Source: Patescibacteria group bacterium
GTDB lineage: Bacteria > Patescibacteriota > Doudnabacteria > UBA920
Assembly (NCBI GenBank): GCA_023473845.1
Contig: JAMCYA010000057.1
Span: forward strand, 1 to 8,303
Length of the DNA: 8,303 bases
Reading direction: 5' to 3'
Shown here: one piece after another, positions 1 to 6,649 of the stretch
Position numbering within the stretch: the first letter of the stretch is position 1
How the letters are laid out: each line of letters starts with the position of its first letter
Program-made: the position numbers and the translations under genes
Notes under the pieces: model-generated
Database searches by the model: none
Told to the model about the DNA's origin: nothing
What the model saw: the letters and a program-made list of their open reading frames with translations, nothing else

Positions 1-1805
1 CCTTGCAGCTGCAAAAAGTTCACCAGCGCCTGGCCTTTGGAAGTCCGGCTGCCCTCGGGCAGTTCGTACACCTTGGTTTGGAAGACTCTTCCCCGGTTGG
101 TAAAAAACAAAATGTCGTCGTGGGTGTTGGAAGAAATAAGTTTGTCGACCACGTCCTCCTCTTTCAGGGTTTGGCCAATCACCCCTTTACCGCCGCGGGC
201 CTGCTGGCGGTAAGTGTCCGGGGCCAGCCGCTTGACGTAGCCGGACTTGGTAATAGTAATAATTACGTTTTGTTCCGGGATCAGGTCTTCGGCCGAGAAG
301 GTGCCGACCGCATGTTTGACGACCTGGGTTTTTCTTTCATCGCCGTATTTTTCTTTGAGCTCCAGTACTTCGTTTTTAATAATGCCTAAAATTAACTTTT
401 TGGAAGAAAGGATTTTCTCCAGTTCCGCAATCAGGGCTTTTTTTTCCTTAAGTTCATCGTCGATTTTTTTGCGTTCCAATCCGGCCAGGGTCTGCAGGCG
501 CATTTCCAAAATTGCATCAGCCTGAATTTCGCTGAGCTTGAATTTTTTTATCAAATTCGCCTTGGCCTCTTCCTTGGTCGGGCTTTTTTTGATGGTATTA
601 ATAACCTCGTCAATGTGATCCAGGGCTTTTTTCAGGCCTTCCAGAATATGAGCACGCTCTTTGGCTTTTTTTAATTCATACTCCGTACGGCGGCGCACCA
701 CAATCTGGCGGTGCTCCAGGTATTTTTCTAAGACGGTTTTCAGGTTCAGGACATGGGGCTCAATGCCATCCACCAGGGCCAGCATGTTCATGTGGAAAGT
801 TTCCTGCAGCTGGGTGTAGGAAAACAGCTGGTTTAAAATCTTGTTAGGCAGGCCGTCTTTTTTAATGTCTACCACAATACGCACGCCGTCCTTATCGGAT
901 TCGTCGCGGACATCGCGGATGCCCTCGATTTTTTTATCCGAGACCAGCTGGGCAATTTTTTCCAGCAGGGTGGCCTTGTTAACGCGGTATGGGATTTCGT
1001 GGACGAGTATTTGGAAAGCGCCGCTTTTGGTTTCCACAATGTCGGTTTTGGCTCGCATGACAATGCTCCCCTTGCCAGTGGCATAGGCGTTTTTGATGGC
1101 GTTGATGTCGTAGATAATGCCGCCAGTAGGGAAGTCCGGCCCCTTAATGAACTCCAACAAATCTTCCACAGTAATTTCCGAATCGTTAATCAGGGCCACG
1201 ACGGCGTCGCAGACTTCGGTCAAATTATGGGGCGGGATGTCGGTTGCCATGCCTACGGCAATGCCCAGAGTGCCGTTTAGCAATAAGTTTGGCAGCTTGC
1301 CGGGCAACACGGCCGGTTCTTTGCGGGTGGCGTCGTAGTTATCGCGCCAGTCCACGGTTTCCTTGTCCAGGTCCAGCAAAATTTCTTCTGCTGGTGCGGA
1401 CATGCGGGCTTCCGTGTAACGCATGGCCGCAGCGCCGTCACCGTCCATGGAACCGAAGTTGCCTTGGCCGTCAATCAGCCGGTAGCGCATGGCAAAGCTC
1501 TGGGCCATGTGAACCATGGAGTCATATACGGCAATGTCGCCGTGCGGGTGGTATTTTCCTAGCACGTCACCCACCACAGCCGCTGACTTTCTGAATTTTA
1601 CATTGTGGCGCAGGCCCATCTCATGCATGGCGTAAAGAATTCTGCGGTGCACCGGCTTCAGGCCGTCGCGGACATCGGGCAGGGCGCGGGAGACAATCAC
1701 GCTCATCGCATAATCCAAATAGGATTCCTGCATTTCCGTCTGAATGTCGCGGTCTTTCAGCAAGCCAATGTTGTCCTTTAGGGGTTCGTTGGAGTCTTTG
1801 GGCAT
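1..1805 (-). CDS. gyrA: DNA gyrase subunit A (3' end outside window)
   Basis: Type IIA topoisomerase subunit that cuts and rejoins DNA; with GyrB it introduces negative supercoils. About 601 residues are visible from the ATG at 1805; the rest of the C-terminal domain lies left of the window. Seen: the winged-helix catalytic core with HPHGD at residues 86-90, the AAMRYTE motif with catalytic Tyr130 (E. coli Tyr122), IPPHNL, a charged helical region around residues 360-490, and the start of the beta-pinwheel domain with a GyrA-box-like QARGGKG at residues 535-541 (usual form QRRGGKG). The box favours GyrA over ParC. Ile91 stands where E. coli has Ser83. The gene is last in a four-gene minus-strand operon, 20 bases after the preceding stop. 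No Shine-Dalgarno sequence is visible before the ATG. Identity is very secure; the GyrA/ParC distinction is slightly less so. Confidence 0.96.
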   Translation of the reverse strand, partial: MPKDSNEPLKDNIGLLKDRDIQTEMQESYLDYAMSVIVSRALPDVRDGLKPVHRRILYAMHEMGLRHNVKFRKSAAVVGDVLGKYHPHGDIAVYDSMVHMAQSFAMRYRLIDGQGNFGSMDGDGAAAMRYTEARMSAPAEEILLDLDKETVDWRDNYDATRKEPAVLPGKLPNLLLNGTLGIAVGMATDIPPHNLTEVCDAVVALINDSEITVEDLLEFIKGPDFPTGGIIYDINAIKNAYATGKGSIVMRAKTDIVETKSGAFQILVHEIPYRVNKATLLEKIAQLVSDKKIEGIRDVRDESDKDGVRIVVDIKKDGLPNKILNQLFSYTQLQETFHMNMLALVDGIEPHVLNLKTVLEKYLEHRQIVVRRRTEYELKKAKERAHILEGLKKALDHIDEVINTIKKSPTKEEAKANLIKKFKLSEIQADAILEMRLQTLAGLERKKIDDELKEKKALIAELEKILSSKKLILGIIKNEVLELKEKYGDERKTQVVKHAVGTFSAEDLIPEQNVIITITKSGYVKRLAPDTYRQQARGGKGVIGQTLKEEDVVDKLISSNTHDDILFFTNRGRVFQTKVYELPEGSRTSKGQALVNFLQLQ

Positions 1806-1825
1806 AGGGTTTAAGGGGTGTTGAG

Positions 1826-2389
1826 TTAGATGTTTTGGACTTTAGTTTGTTTTGAAATTTTTTGGAGGGCGCTGCGCGCTTTTTGAATTCTCTCCATCCA
1901 AATTGAGACGCGGAAAGGAAATTTTTCTAAATCTTGGGGCAGGTCTTCTGCCAGCCAGTGCTGTTCCAGTTCCTGGAAAAGAGTGTTTGCAAGATTTTTT
2001 ATACCCGGGGTCTCAGGCTCTCCTTTTGAGCCGTTGCCCGAGAGGAGAAGCTCTTTTTCCCAGTTTTCCAAAAGCCTGGCCTGCTCCGCTTGTTCCTGGG
2101 GTGTGCCGTCAAAATTGGCCGGCTGTATCAGTAACAGTTTTTTCCAGACGTTCTCCTGAAAACTTTGCCAGAGTTGGTTTTGGGCATTGCGTCGTTCGTG
2201 CAAGTTGCCCAGCTGCTGGCTATCCCCCAGTTTTTTTACAATAGGCCGGCTGGTCAGCAGCCATTCGTAGAGCGCGGAGAGTTCCTTGTCTTGTTTTTTC
2301 AGGTAATCGGCGCTGGCCGGGGAAATTGATTCAGAAGATTCTGGAGTTTCCGCGGACAGGAGACTCTCCCTGTTCCCTGAGTACTTCAT
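1826..2389 (-). CDS. Hypothetical 187-aa soluble helical protein upstream of gyrA
   Basis: I do not recognise this family. The 187-residue product has no signal peptide and no membrane segment. The first 30 residues are Ser/Glu/Pro rich and probably disordered. The remainder is rich in Leu, Glu, Gln and Trp with amphipathic spacing, suggesting a helical, possibly coiled-coil protein. The start is the ATG at 2389, three bases after the stop of the 69-aa membrane protein gene, so translational coupling is likely; upstream bases show only a weak purine run. Its stop is 20 bases before gyrA. Position between a one-pass membrane protein and gyrA suggests co-expression, but no function can be inferred from the sequence. 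A genuine gene is supported by the tight operon packing and by a frame that stays open with protein-like composition. Confidence 0.8.
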   Translation of the reverse strand: MKYSGNRESLLSAETPESSESISPASADYLKKQDKELSALYEWLLTSRPIVKKLGDSQQLGNLHERRNAQNQLWQSFQENVWKKLLLIQPANFDGTPQEQAEQARLLENWEKELLLSGNGSKGEPETPGIKNLANTLFQELEQHWLAEDLPQDLEKFPFRVSIWMERIQKARSALQKISKQTKVQNI

Positions 2390-2392
2390 GCG

Positions 2393-2602
2393 TTATTGTT
2401 TTTTCCCAAAACTGTTTTTTACGTCGCCAAAACCCCGGTAGATAACCTGGAAGAGCGAAGTATCTTTGGGGACGTTTTTCGAATAGCGGCTAGTCAAGAC
2501 CCAAACCAACACCAGCAGCGCAGCCGTAATTATGACCGCTCCCCAAATTATGCGGAGTTTTTCCGAATGGGATTTTTTTTGCAGGCGTTCTATGAGTCCC
2601 AT
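2393..2602 (-). CDS. Small single-pass membrane protein (69 aa)
   Basis: A 69-residue protein with one clear membrane helix at about residues 17-38 (hydrophobic run from LRIIWGAV to VLVWVLTS). The N-terminal 16 residues are basic, with Lys and Arg next to the helix, so by the positive-inside rule the N-terminus should be cytoplasmic and the 30-residue C-terminal tail outside. It belongs to no family I recognise. The ATG at 2602 lies two bases after the stop of the MBL-fold gene and its stop is three bases before the next ATG, which is strong operon packing and the main reason to believe in it. It might anchor one of its neighbours to the membrane, but that is speculation. Confidence 0.75.
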   Translation of the reverse strand: MGLIERLQKKSHSEKLRIIWGAVIITAALLVLVWVLTSRYSKNVPKDTSLFQVIYRGFGDVKNSFGKKQ

Positions 2603-2604
2603 GG

Positions 2605-3231
2605 CTATCTTAAGGGTTCGAGGATGATTAATTTTACACCTTCTTCCACCAAGTCTTTTTTCTTCAAGGTCAGCTTGTCGGCGTCTTCCTTTTTGCCGCC
2701 CATTTCTTTGATGAATTTTTCTACGGGATCTAAGTCTAAAATTAAATCCTTCATTTTGTAATGGGAAGGGATAACTATTTTTGGCTCGATGGCGTTTACC
2801 GTTTTGCTGGCCGCGCTGGCCGACATGACGGTGTTCCCGCCCACTGGCAGGATCAGGATGTCGATGTCCCCTAAGGACTCCAGCTCTTCTTCTTTCAGGT
2901 TCATTTCTTTTATATGCGTAAGGTTTAGGATGCGGACATCTTCGCTTTCAATCAAAAAAGCCGTGACATACTGGTCCTCCTGTTTTAAGGGCAGGCCGGT
3001 GATGGTGACGCCTTTGATATCGTATTCGCCCGGGTCGAACACCTCGAAATATTCGCCGGAGATGCCCGAAACTGCGCTGTATAGGTTTTTATTTTTTTGG
3101 GATAAAACTAAAATATCGGCTTGGCCCCTTGGCGGCACCAGTCCGGAGTCTTTATGGAAAGGGTCGGTAATAATGGTGGCGTTTTTGGTGGAGATTTTAA
3201 AGCTGGACAGGCCGAAGTATTGGATTTGCAT
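2605..3231 (-). CDS. MBL-fold (UlaG-like) protein lacking the metal-binding HxHxDH motif
   Basis: A 208-residue protein of the metallo-beta-lactamase fold, UlaG-like group. The N-terminus (MQIQYFGLSSFKIS...ATIITDPF) matches the usual opening strands of this group, and the later segments LPVGGNTVMSASAA and IPSHYK fit the family's C-terminal half. The strand that normally ends in HxHxDH instead reads LSQKNKNL (residues 43-50), with Gln45, Asn47, Asn49 and Leu50 at the metal-ligand positions. The usual GD segment reads LNLTH (residues 102-106). Only His157 of the late SHY motif remains. Fold assignment is good; hydrolase activity is doubtful. It is the first gene of the operon ending in gyrA. 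The ATG at 3231 has no clear Shine-Dalgarno sequence. Family members are often annotated simply as Zn-dependent hydrolases, which would mislead here. Confidence 0.88.
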   Translation of the reverse strand: MQIQYFGLSSFKISTKNATIITDPFHKDSGLVPPRGQADILVLSQKNKNLYSAVSGISGEYFEVFDPGEYDIKGVTITGLPLKQEDQYVTAFLIESEDVRILNLTHIKEMNLKEEELESLGDIDILILPVGGNTVMSASAASKTVNAIEPKIVIPSHYKMKDLILDLDPVEKFIKEMGGKKEDADKLTLKKKDLVEEGVKLIILEPLR

Positions 3232-3302
3232 AAGTAGGGTTTTTCGGGTTAAACAAAAATAAAAAACCTTAATGAATTGAGGGTTTTTAACCCGATGTAA
3301 GT
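3232..3302 (-). promoter_or_regulatory. Structured 5' leader of the MBL-gyrA operon
   Basis: Between the predicted start of transcription (about 3302) and the ATG at 3231 are two competing inverted repeats. CGGGTTAAA at 3245-3253 pairs perfectly with TTTAACCCG at 3286-3294. AAAAACC at 3262-3268 pairs with GGTTTTT at 3282-3288. On the minus-strand transcript the second hairpin is followed by a U-rich run (3261-3252), so it resembles a weak terminator. The two pairings share 3286-3288 and cannot both form fully. This could be an attenuator; it was paired by eye only. Confidence 0.3.
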
Positions 3303-3308
3303 ACCTTC

Positions 3309-3337
3309 ATTATAGCCTTTTTTATGCCAAAAAGCAA
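3309..3337 (-). promoter_or_regulatory. Sigma70-type promoter for the MBL-TM-hypothetical-gyrA operon
   Basis: On the minus strand, a perfect -10 TATAAT (3309-3314) is preceded after 17 bases by TTGCTT (3332-3337) as -35. Transcription would begin near 3302, about 70 bases before the MBL ATG. It is divergent from the rpsA promoter. Confidence 0.6.
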
Positions 3338-3360
3338 AGGATTTTTCCCTTTTTTTGGCC

Positions 3361-3389
3361 TTGCCAAAAGGTCCGGTTTTTGGTAGAAT
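3361..3389 (+). promoter_or_regulatory. Sigma70-type promoter for rpsA
   Basis: -35 TTGCCA (3361-3366), a 17-base spacer, and -10 TAGAAT (3384-3389). Transcription would start near 3396, giving an rpsA leader of about 180 bases. The same -10 hexamer occurs at the tRNA promoter at 6845. Confidence 0.6.
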
Positions 3390-3394
3390 ACGAG

Positions 3395-3574
3395 AGCTTA
3401 CATTGGGTAAGTGCCTGCAAGTAAAAAATATTAATCCCCGGTAAGCTTTAAGTTTTTAGGCACTTTAATAATTAATCGTGTGGTTATTAATATTGCTCTT
3501 ATTCCATCGGCTGCAATAGTCGATTTTTATTTGGATTAGCAAAGTAATACGCGATTAAGGAAAGTATAATTATT
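3395..3574 (+). promoter_or_regulatory. Long structured leader of rpsA with a possible pseudoknot
   Basis: The untranslated leader contains AGCTTAC (3395-3401) pairing with GTAAGCT (3441-3447), and AAGTGCCT (3409-3416) pairing with AGGCACTT (3458-3465). The arms interleave (A, B, A', B'), the order of an H-type pseudoknot. A local hairpin CTTAC/GTAAG (3397-3401 with 3407-3411) uses parts of both stems and would exclude the pseudoknot. Two further hairpins follow: TTAATAA/TTATTAA (3465-3471 with 3484-3490) and TATTGC/GCAATA (3491-3496 with 3513-3518). A Shine-Dalgarno-like AAGGAAAG sits at 3557-3564. Autoregulation by S1 is an inference from the gene's identity. Confidence 0.45.
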
Positions 3575-4783
3575 ATGTCAGAAGAAGCTCAGGTTACCCC
3601 GCAGGCTCCGCAGCCAGTGGTCTACAGCCCGGCGGCCCAGAAAGCCCAGACCATGCAGGAACTGCTGTCCTCGGGCGTGGAAATTAAGGTCTTAAAGGCC
3701 GGCGACATGGTGGAGGGGTCGCTCATTTCCGTGGGTAAGAATGAAGTCTATGTGGACCTGGAAGGCTATGGCGTGGGCGTGGTCCGCGGCCGCGAACTTT
3801 ATGACGACCAGGCTACCCTAAACGCCCTGAAACCCGGCGACAAGGTGTTTGTGTCCGTCGTGGACCCGGAAAACAAGGATGGCATTGTGGAGTTGTCCAT
3901 GCGCCAGGCCGGCCAGGAACGAGTATGGCAGACCATCAAGGACAAGATGGACAAAAAAGAAGTGGTCCGCACCAAGATTCTGGAAGCTAATAAGGGTGGT
4001 TTAATGGTGGAAATCAACGGCGTAGTTGGTTTCTTGCCGGTCTCCCAACTTTCCCTGGAACATTATCCCCGGGTGGAAGACGGCGACAAGAACAAGATTC
4101 TGCAGGTGCTGCAGTCTTACGTCGGCCAGCTGTTCGATGTCCAGATAATCACTGCTGACAGCGAAGAAGAGAAGCTGATTGTCAGCGAAAAAGCCGTATC
4201 TGAAGAAGAAATGGAAGCCAAACTGTCCAAACTCAAAATTGGCCAGGTGGTGGAAGGCATGATTACCGGCGTGGTAGACTTTGGCGCTTTCGTGAAGTTT
4301 GGCGAACTGGAAGGTTTGGTGCATATTTCCGAACTGGCCTGGCAGCGCATTGAAAACCCCAAAGACATTGTGCATGTCGGGCAGAAAGTCACGGCCAAAG
4401 TTATTTCCATCGATAAGGGCCGGGTTTCCCTGTCCATTAAACAGCTCATGGAAGACCCTTGGCTGGAAGCCGTGAAAAAATATCAGATCGGCCAGAAGAT
4501 TACAGGCCGGGTTACCAAGTTGATGCCCTTTGGCGTGTTTGTGGAATTGGATAAAAACATCCAGGGCTTGGCCCATATTATGGAACTGTCCCACGAAGCC
4601 GTTAAGAATCCGGAAGAAGTGCTGAAAGTCGGCGAAGAAAAGGAATTTAAAATAATTTCCATTGAGCCGGCAGAACACCGTTTGGGTTTGTCTTTGCGGG
4701 CTTTGCAGGAGCCGCCGAAAAAAACAGAAGAGAAGCCGGTGGCAGCCGAGGTAGCTGCAACCGAAGCGGCGCCCCAGGCTTAA
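3575..4783 (+). CDS. rpsA: 30S ribosomal protein S1 (four S1 domains)
   Basis: RNA-binding protein that helps the 30S subunit capture and unfold mRNA during initiation. The 402-residue product has four S1/OB-fold repeats at about residues 42-111, 127-206, 222-290 and 306-376. The third and fourth carry the classic G-x-V-x(3)-FGAFV...GLVHISEL pattern (FGAFVKF and FGVFVEL, then GLVHISEL and GLAHIMEL). The first two are more divergent, as expected for the ribosome-docking repeats. The N-terminus (about 25 residues) is Gln/Ala/Pro rich and the C-terminal tail (about 378-402) is Ala/Glu/Pro rich; both are probably disordered. E. coli S1 has six repeats and is longer; four repeats and about 400 residues is common outside Proteobacteria. 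The start is the ATG at 3575 after AAGGAAAG (14 bases from the last G of AAGG, rather far). Monocistronic, with its own promoter and terminator. Confidence 0.93.
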   Translation: MSEEAQVTPQAPQPVVYSPAAQKAQTMQELLSSGVEIKVLKAGDMVEGSLISVGKNEVYVDLEGYGVGVVRGRELYDDQATLNALKPGDKVFVSVVDPENKDGIVELSMRQAGQERVWQTIKDKMDKKEVVRTKILEANKGGLMVEINGVVGFLPVSQLSLEHYPRVEDGDKNKILQVLQSYVGQLFDVQIITADSEEEKLIVSEKAVSEEEMEAKLSKLKIGQVVEGMITGVVDFGAFVKFGELEGLVHISELAWQRIENPKDIVHVGQKVTAKVISIDKGRVSLSIKQLMEDPWLEAVKKYQIGQKITGRVTKLMPFGVFVELDKNIQGLAHIMELSHEAVKNPEEVLKVGEEKEFKIISIEPAEHRLGLSLRALQEPPKKTEEKPVAAEVAATEAAPQA

Positions 4784-4801
4784 GCCTGTCTCCGCTAAAC
4801 T

Positions 4802-4835
4802 AAACCCCCCTCTCCATATTAGGAGAGGGGGTTTT
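4802..4835 (+). terminator. Intrinsic terminator of rpsA
   Basis: CCCCCTCTCC (4806-4815) pairs perfectly with GGAGAGGGGG (4822-4831) around a six-base loop, flanked by AAA/TTT after one bulged C, then a T-rich tail TTTTGTATTT. It lies 18 bases after the rpsA stop. It may also stop the convergent DUF378 transcript, though the minus-strand tail is poorer. Confidence 0.9.
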
Positions 4836-4846
4836 GTATTTCGGCT

Positions 4847-5062
4847 TTACATGGCCGGTTTGGCGTCGCACATCTTGCAGGTCTTTTTGTGGGTAAAGGC
4901 TTCGTACAAAGCGGCTAGGCCCACGAGAAGGTAGACGAGCATTTCCAAGGTTGGCCATTTGCCAACCAGGACATTGACCAGGTTAAACTTAAAGGCCACC
5001 AGGCCCCAGTTCAGCCCGCCGATGACAAGCAGGACAAAACTAATCATATGCATCATTTTCAT
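4847..5062 (-). CDS. DUF378 family small membrane protein
   Basis: A 71-residue protein with two membrane helices, about residues 5-24 (ISFVLLVIGGLNWGLVAF) and 39-57 (LEMLVYLLVGLAALYEAF). The GGLNWG motif, the following FNLVNVL, and the second helix ending in a THKK turn are the DUF378 (YuzA-like) signature. The family's function is unknown to me. A C-x-x-C pair sits in the short C-terminal tail (TCKMC), as in many relatives. Start choice: a GTG at 5071 is also in frame (74 aa), but the purine-rich AGAGGGG at 5072-5078 is nine bases from the ATG at 5062 and touches the GTG, so the ATG is preferred. Alone in its transcription unit, convergent with rpsA. Confidence 0.88.
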   Translation of the reverse strand: MKMMHMISFVLLVIGGLNWGLVAFKFNLVNVLVGKWPTLEMLVYLLVGLAALYEAFTHKKTCKMCDAKPAM

Positions 5063-5071
5063 TTTTGTCAC

Positions 5072-5079
5072 CCCCTCTC
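5072..5079 (-). promoter_or_regulatory. Shine-Dalgarno sequence of the DUF378 gene
   Basis: On the minus strand GAGAGGGG occupies 5079-5072. It is nine bases before the ATG at 5062 and adjacent to the alternative GTG at 5071, so it decides for the ATG. Most other starts in the window lack such a site. Confidence 0.55.
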
Positions 5080-5112
5080 TTTCAAGGCTTGAGTAAAATA
5101 TTCTCTGTATAT

Positions 5113-5132
5113 AGTATATCAGCTTTTGGCAA
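5113..5132 (-). promoter_or_regulatory. Probable promoter of the DUF378 gene
   Basis: On the minus strand an extended -10, TGATATACT (5121-5113), lies about 50 bases before the start. TTGCCA at 5132-5127 sits too close to serve it as -35; paired with TATACA (5111-5106) the spacer would be 15. Either arrangement is possible, so the exact hexamers are uncertain. Confidence 0.4.
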
Positions 5133-5162
5133 GTTTTCTGGCGGAGTTATCCAGTTCTACAA

Positions 5163-5189
5163 AAAAATCGCCTTATTTAGGCGATTTTT
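5163..5189 (-). terminator. Intrinsic terminator of the arginine decarboxylase gene
   Basis: AAAAATCGCCT (5163-5173) pairs perfectly with AGGCGATTTTT (5179-5189), 11 bp with a five-base loop. On the minus strand it is followed by a run of seven T (5167-5161 read in reverse overlaps the stem end). It begins five bases after the speA-like stop codon at 5195. Confidence 0.88.
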
Positions 5190-5194
5190 AAAAC

Positions 5195-6580
5195 TTACCA
5201 ACCGAACATTTTTCCCACTTCTTCCGGGTTTTCCCGGCGGCGGGCCACTTTTATCTCCCCGTTTTGGGCGATTAGCTTAGCCGGGCTGGATAAGAGGCAG
5301 TGATGGGAGGCCAGCGAATCTTGGTACGCGCCAGTGTCTAAAAAGGCAATGTAGAGTTCGTCAGTCTCCGACAGCCGGGGCAGCAGGATGTAGCCGCCGC
5401 CAGCCGTGTATTTGTCGTCAGAGTCACAGGAGCTGCCGGCCAGCCAGACTTTTTCCAATTTTCTCGTGGTCATTTGGTTGATGGGAATCACGTGCCATTT
5501 TTGATGGATGGCCCAAGTGTCAATCAGGTCGTTCATAAAACTGCCGTTGACCACATACCATTTATTTTTGCCTTTATTTTCTACGGTCTTTTCAGCCAGG
5601 ATTTTGTAAATAGTCAGCTGCGCGGGAGCGGCCACATAGCGGCCCCACTCCACGATTAGGTTGGGATGCTTGACGCCCAAACGGTCGCAGTGGTTTTTAG
5701 CGTTTTTGATTAGATGCTGGATTAGGTTTTTAGCTGAATAGAAATGTTTTCGTTTCTCGTAGGGCACGCCCGCTCCCCCGCCCATGTCAATCGTGTCCAG
5801 GCCCGGGTTTTTTTCCCGCAGCTTGGCATACAGCTCAATGGCGCGTTTTAAGGGCTTAACCAGCCCGTCCATCTTTTCTATCTGGCTGGAGATGTGGTAG
5901 TGGAGCACGGACAGGCCCCTGACTTTGCCCAGGCGCAACAGTTCTTCTTCCGTAAAGCCAAAACGGTTAAACTTTTTATCCCAGTGGCTGTTGATTTTGA
6001 TGTTGAGGTTAACCCGGATGCCGACCTCGCCTTTGAATTTTTTTAAGCGCTCAAGTTCCGTGTAGTCTTCAATAATCGGGATAACAATCAGGCCCTTGCC
6101 TTTCAGTTCTTCAATCAGGCTGATGTATTTTTCCGTTTTGGGGCCGTTGCAGATAACGCGGATTTTAGCATTGAACTTGTCCTGCTCAATCATGCGTTTA
6201 ACCAAAAACAGCTCATTGGCGCTGGAGACTTCCAAGTTGGCGCCTTCGGCTACGGCCGGCAGGACAAATTCCTTGTTTTGGTTAACCTTCATGGCATAGT
6301 GGTAGTAGAAGCGCGCCTTATAATTCAGGACTTTAATGTAGGCGTTGAAGGTTTCGATCAAATCCCGCACCCGGTTTTCAATAATTGTCGGGAACATAAT
6401 TTCCGTGCTGGAGCCGTATTTTTTGACAATGTCAAAAATGTTGTACTGAAAGTTGCCTTCCCTTACAATTAGTTCGCCGTCCGGGCTAATGTCAAAATTT
6501 TGGGTATTGTATTCTTCAATGCCCAGCTTCCAAAACTTTTTGAACCCGTTCTTTTTTTTGGCTGCGGTCTTGGTGGTCAT
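5195..6580 (-). CDS. speA: Arginine decarboxylase, SpeA-type PLP enzyme (short form)
   Basis: Fold-III PLP enzyme expected to convert arginine to agmatine, the entry to polyamine synthesis. In the 461-residue product (numbered from the ATG at 6580) the PLP lysine is Lys98 in AMKVNQN. CNGPKTEKYISL (144-155) matches the SpeA pattern. LHYHISSQ holds His229, GGGAGV (267-272) is the phosphate loop, and EWGR (311-314) replaces the usual ESGR. CDSDD starts at Cys385 and GAYQD at 417-421. Asp after the catalytic Cys fits arginine/ornithine rather than diaminopimelate decarboxylases (CES). Typical SpeA is about 630-660 residues; the extra helical insert seems absent. A TTG at 6583 is in frame but the ATG is preferred. 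There is no Shine-Dalgarno sequence; the upstream bases are nearly all A/T. Substrate is inferred from motifs. Confidence 0.85.
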   Translation of the reverse strand: MTTKTAAKKKNGFKKFWKLGIEEYNTQNFDISPDGELIVREGNFQYNIFDIVKKYGSSTEIMFPTIIENRVRDLIETFNAYIKVLNYKARFYYHYAMKVNQNKEFVLPAVAEGANLEVSSANELFLVKRMIEQDKFNAKIRVICNGPKTEKYISLIEELKGKGLIVIPIIEDYTELERLKKFKGEVGIRVNLNIKINSHWDKKFNRFGFTEEELLRLGKVRGLSVLHYHISSQIEKMDGLVKPLKRAIELYAKLREKNPGLDTIDMGGGAGVPYEKRKHFYSAKNLIQHLIKNAKNHCDRLGVKHPNLIVEWGRYVAAPAQLTIYKILAEKTVENKGKNKWYVVNGSFMNDLIDTWAIHQKWHVIPINQMTTRKLEKVWLAGSSCDSDDKYTAGGGYILLPRLSETDELYIAFLDTGAYQDSLASHHCLLSSPAKLIAQNGEIKVARRRENPEEVGKMFGW

Positions 6581-6605
6581 CAAAATTTAAATTAATTAAC
6601 TGCTA

Positions 6606-6634
6606 AGAGTACAGTATTTTTTGGAATTAGTCAA
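6606..6634 (-). promoter_or_regulatory. Possible proximal promoter of speA
   Basis: On the minus strand TTGACT (6634-6629), a 17-base spacer, and TACTCT (6611-6606). The -35 is good and the -10 is weak. Transcription would start near 6599, leaving about 18 A/T-rich bases before the ATG. It lies downstream of the terminator at 6650-6680, so speA may have two promoters. Confidence 0.45.
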
Positions 6635-6649
6635 CTCTCTGCGCCGGAT

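Noticed and set aside
3..1594. Several open frames on the plus strand across gyrA
   Set aside because: GyrA motifs run uninterrupted on the minus strand over the whole stretch; the plus-strand frames are complements with no recognisable domain.
3565..3570. A perfect TATAAT just before the rpsA ATG
   Set aside because: Transcription from it would begin at or after the start codon and there is no -35 at 3542-3547; the promoter at 3361-3389 is far better.
4001..4678. A long open frame (225 codons) antisense to rpsA
   Set aside because: It mirrors the rpsA codons, is rich in Phe, His and Asn as expected for the complement of this gene, and shows no domain.
6581..6583. TTG start for speA three bases before the ATG
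   Set aside because: An ATG follows immediately and no ribosome-binding site favours the TTG.
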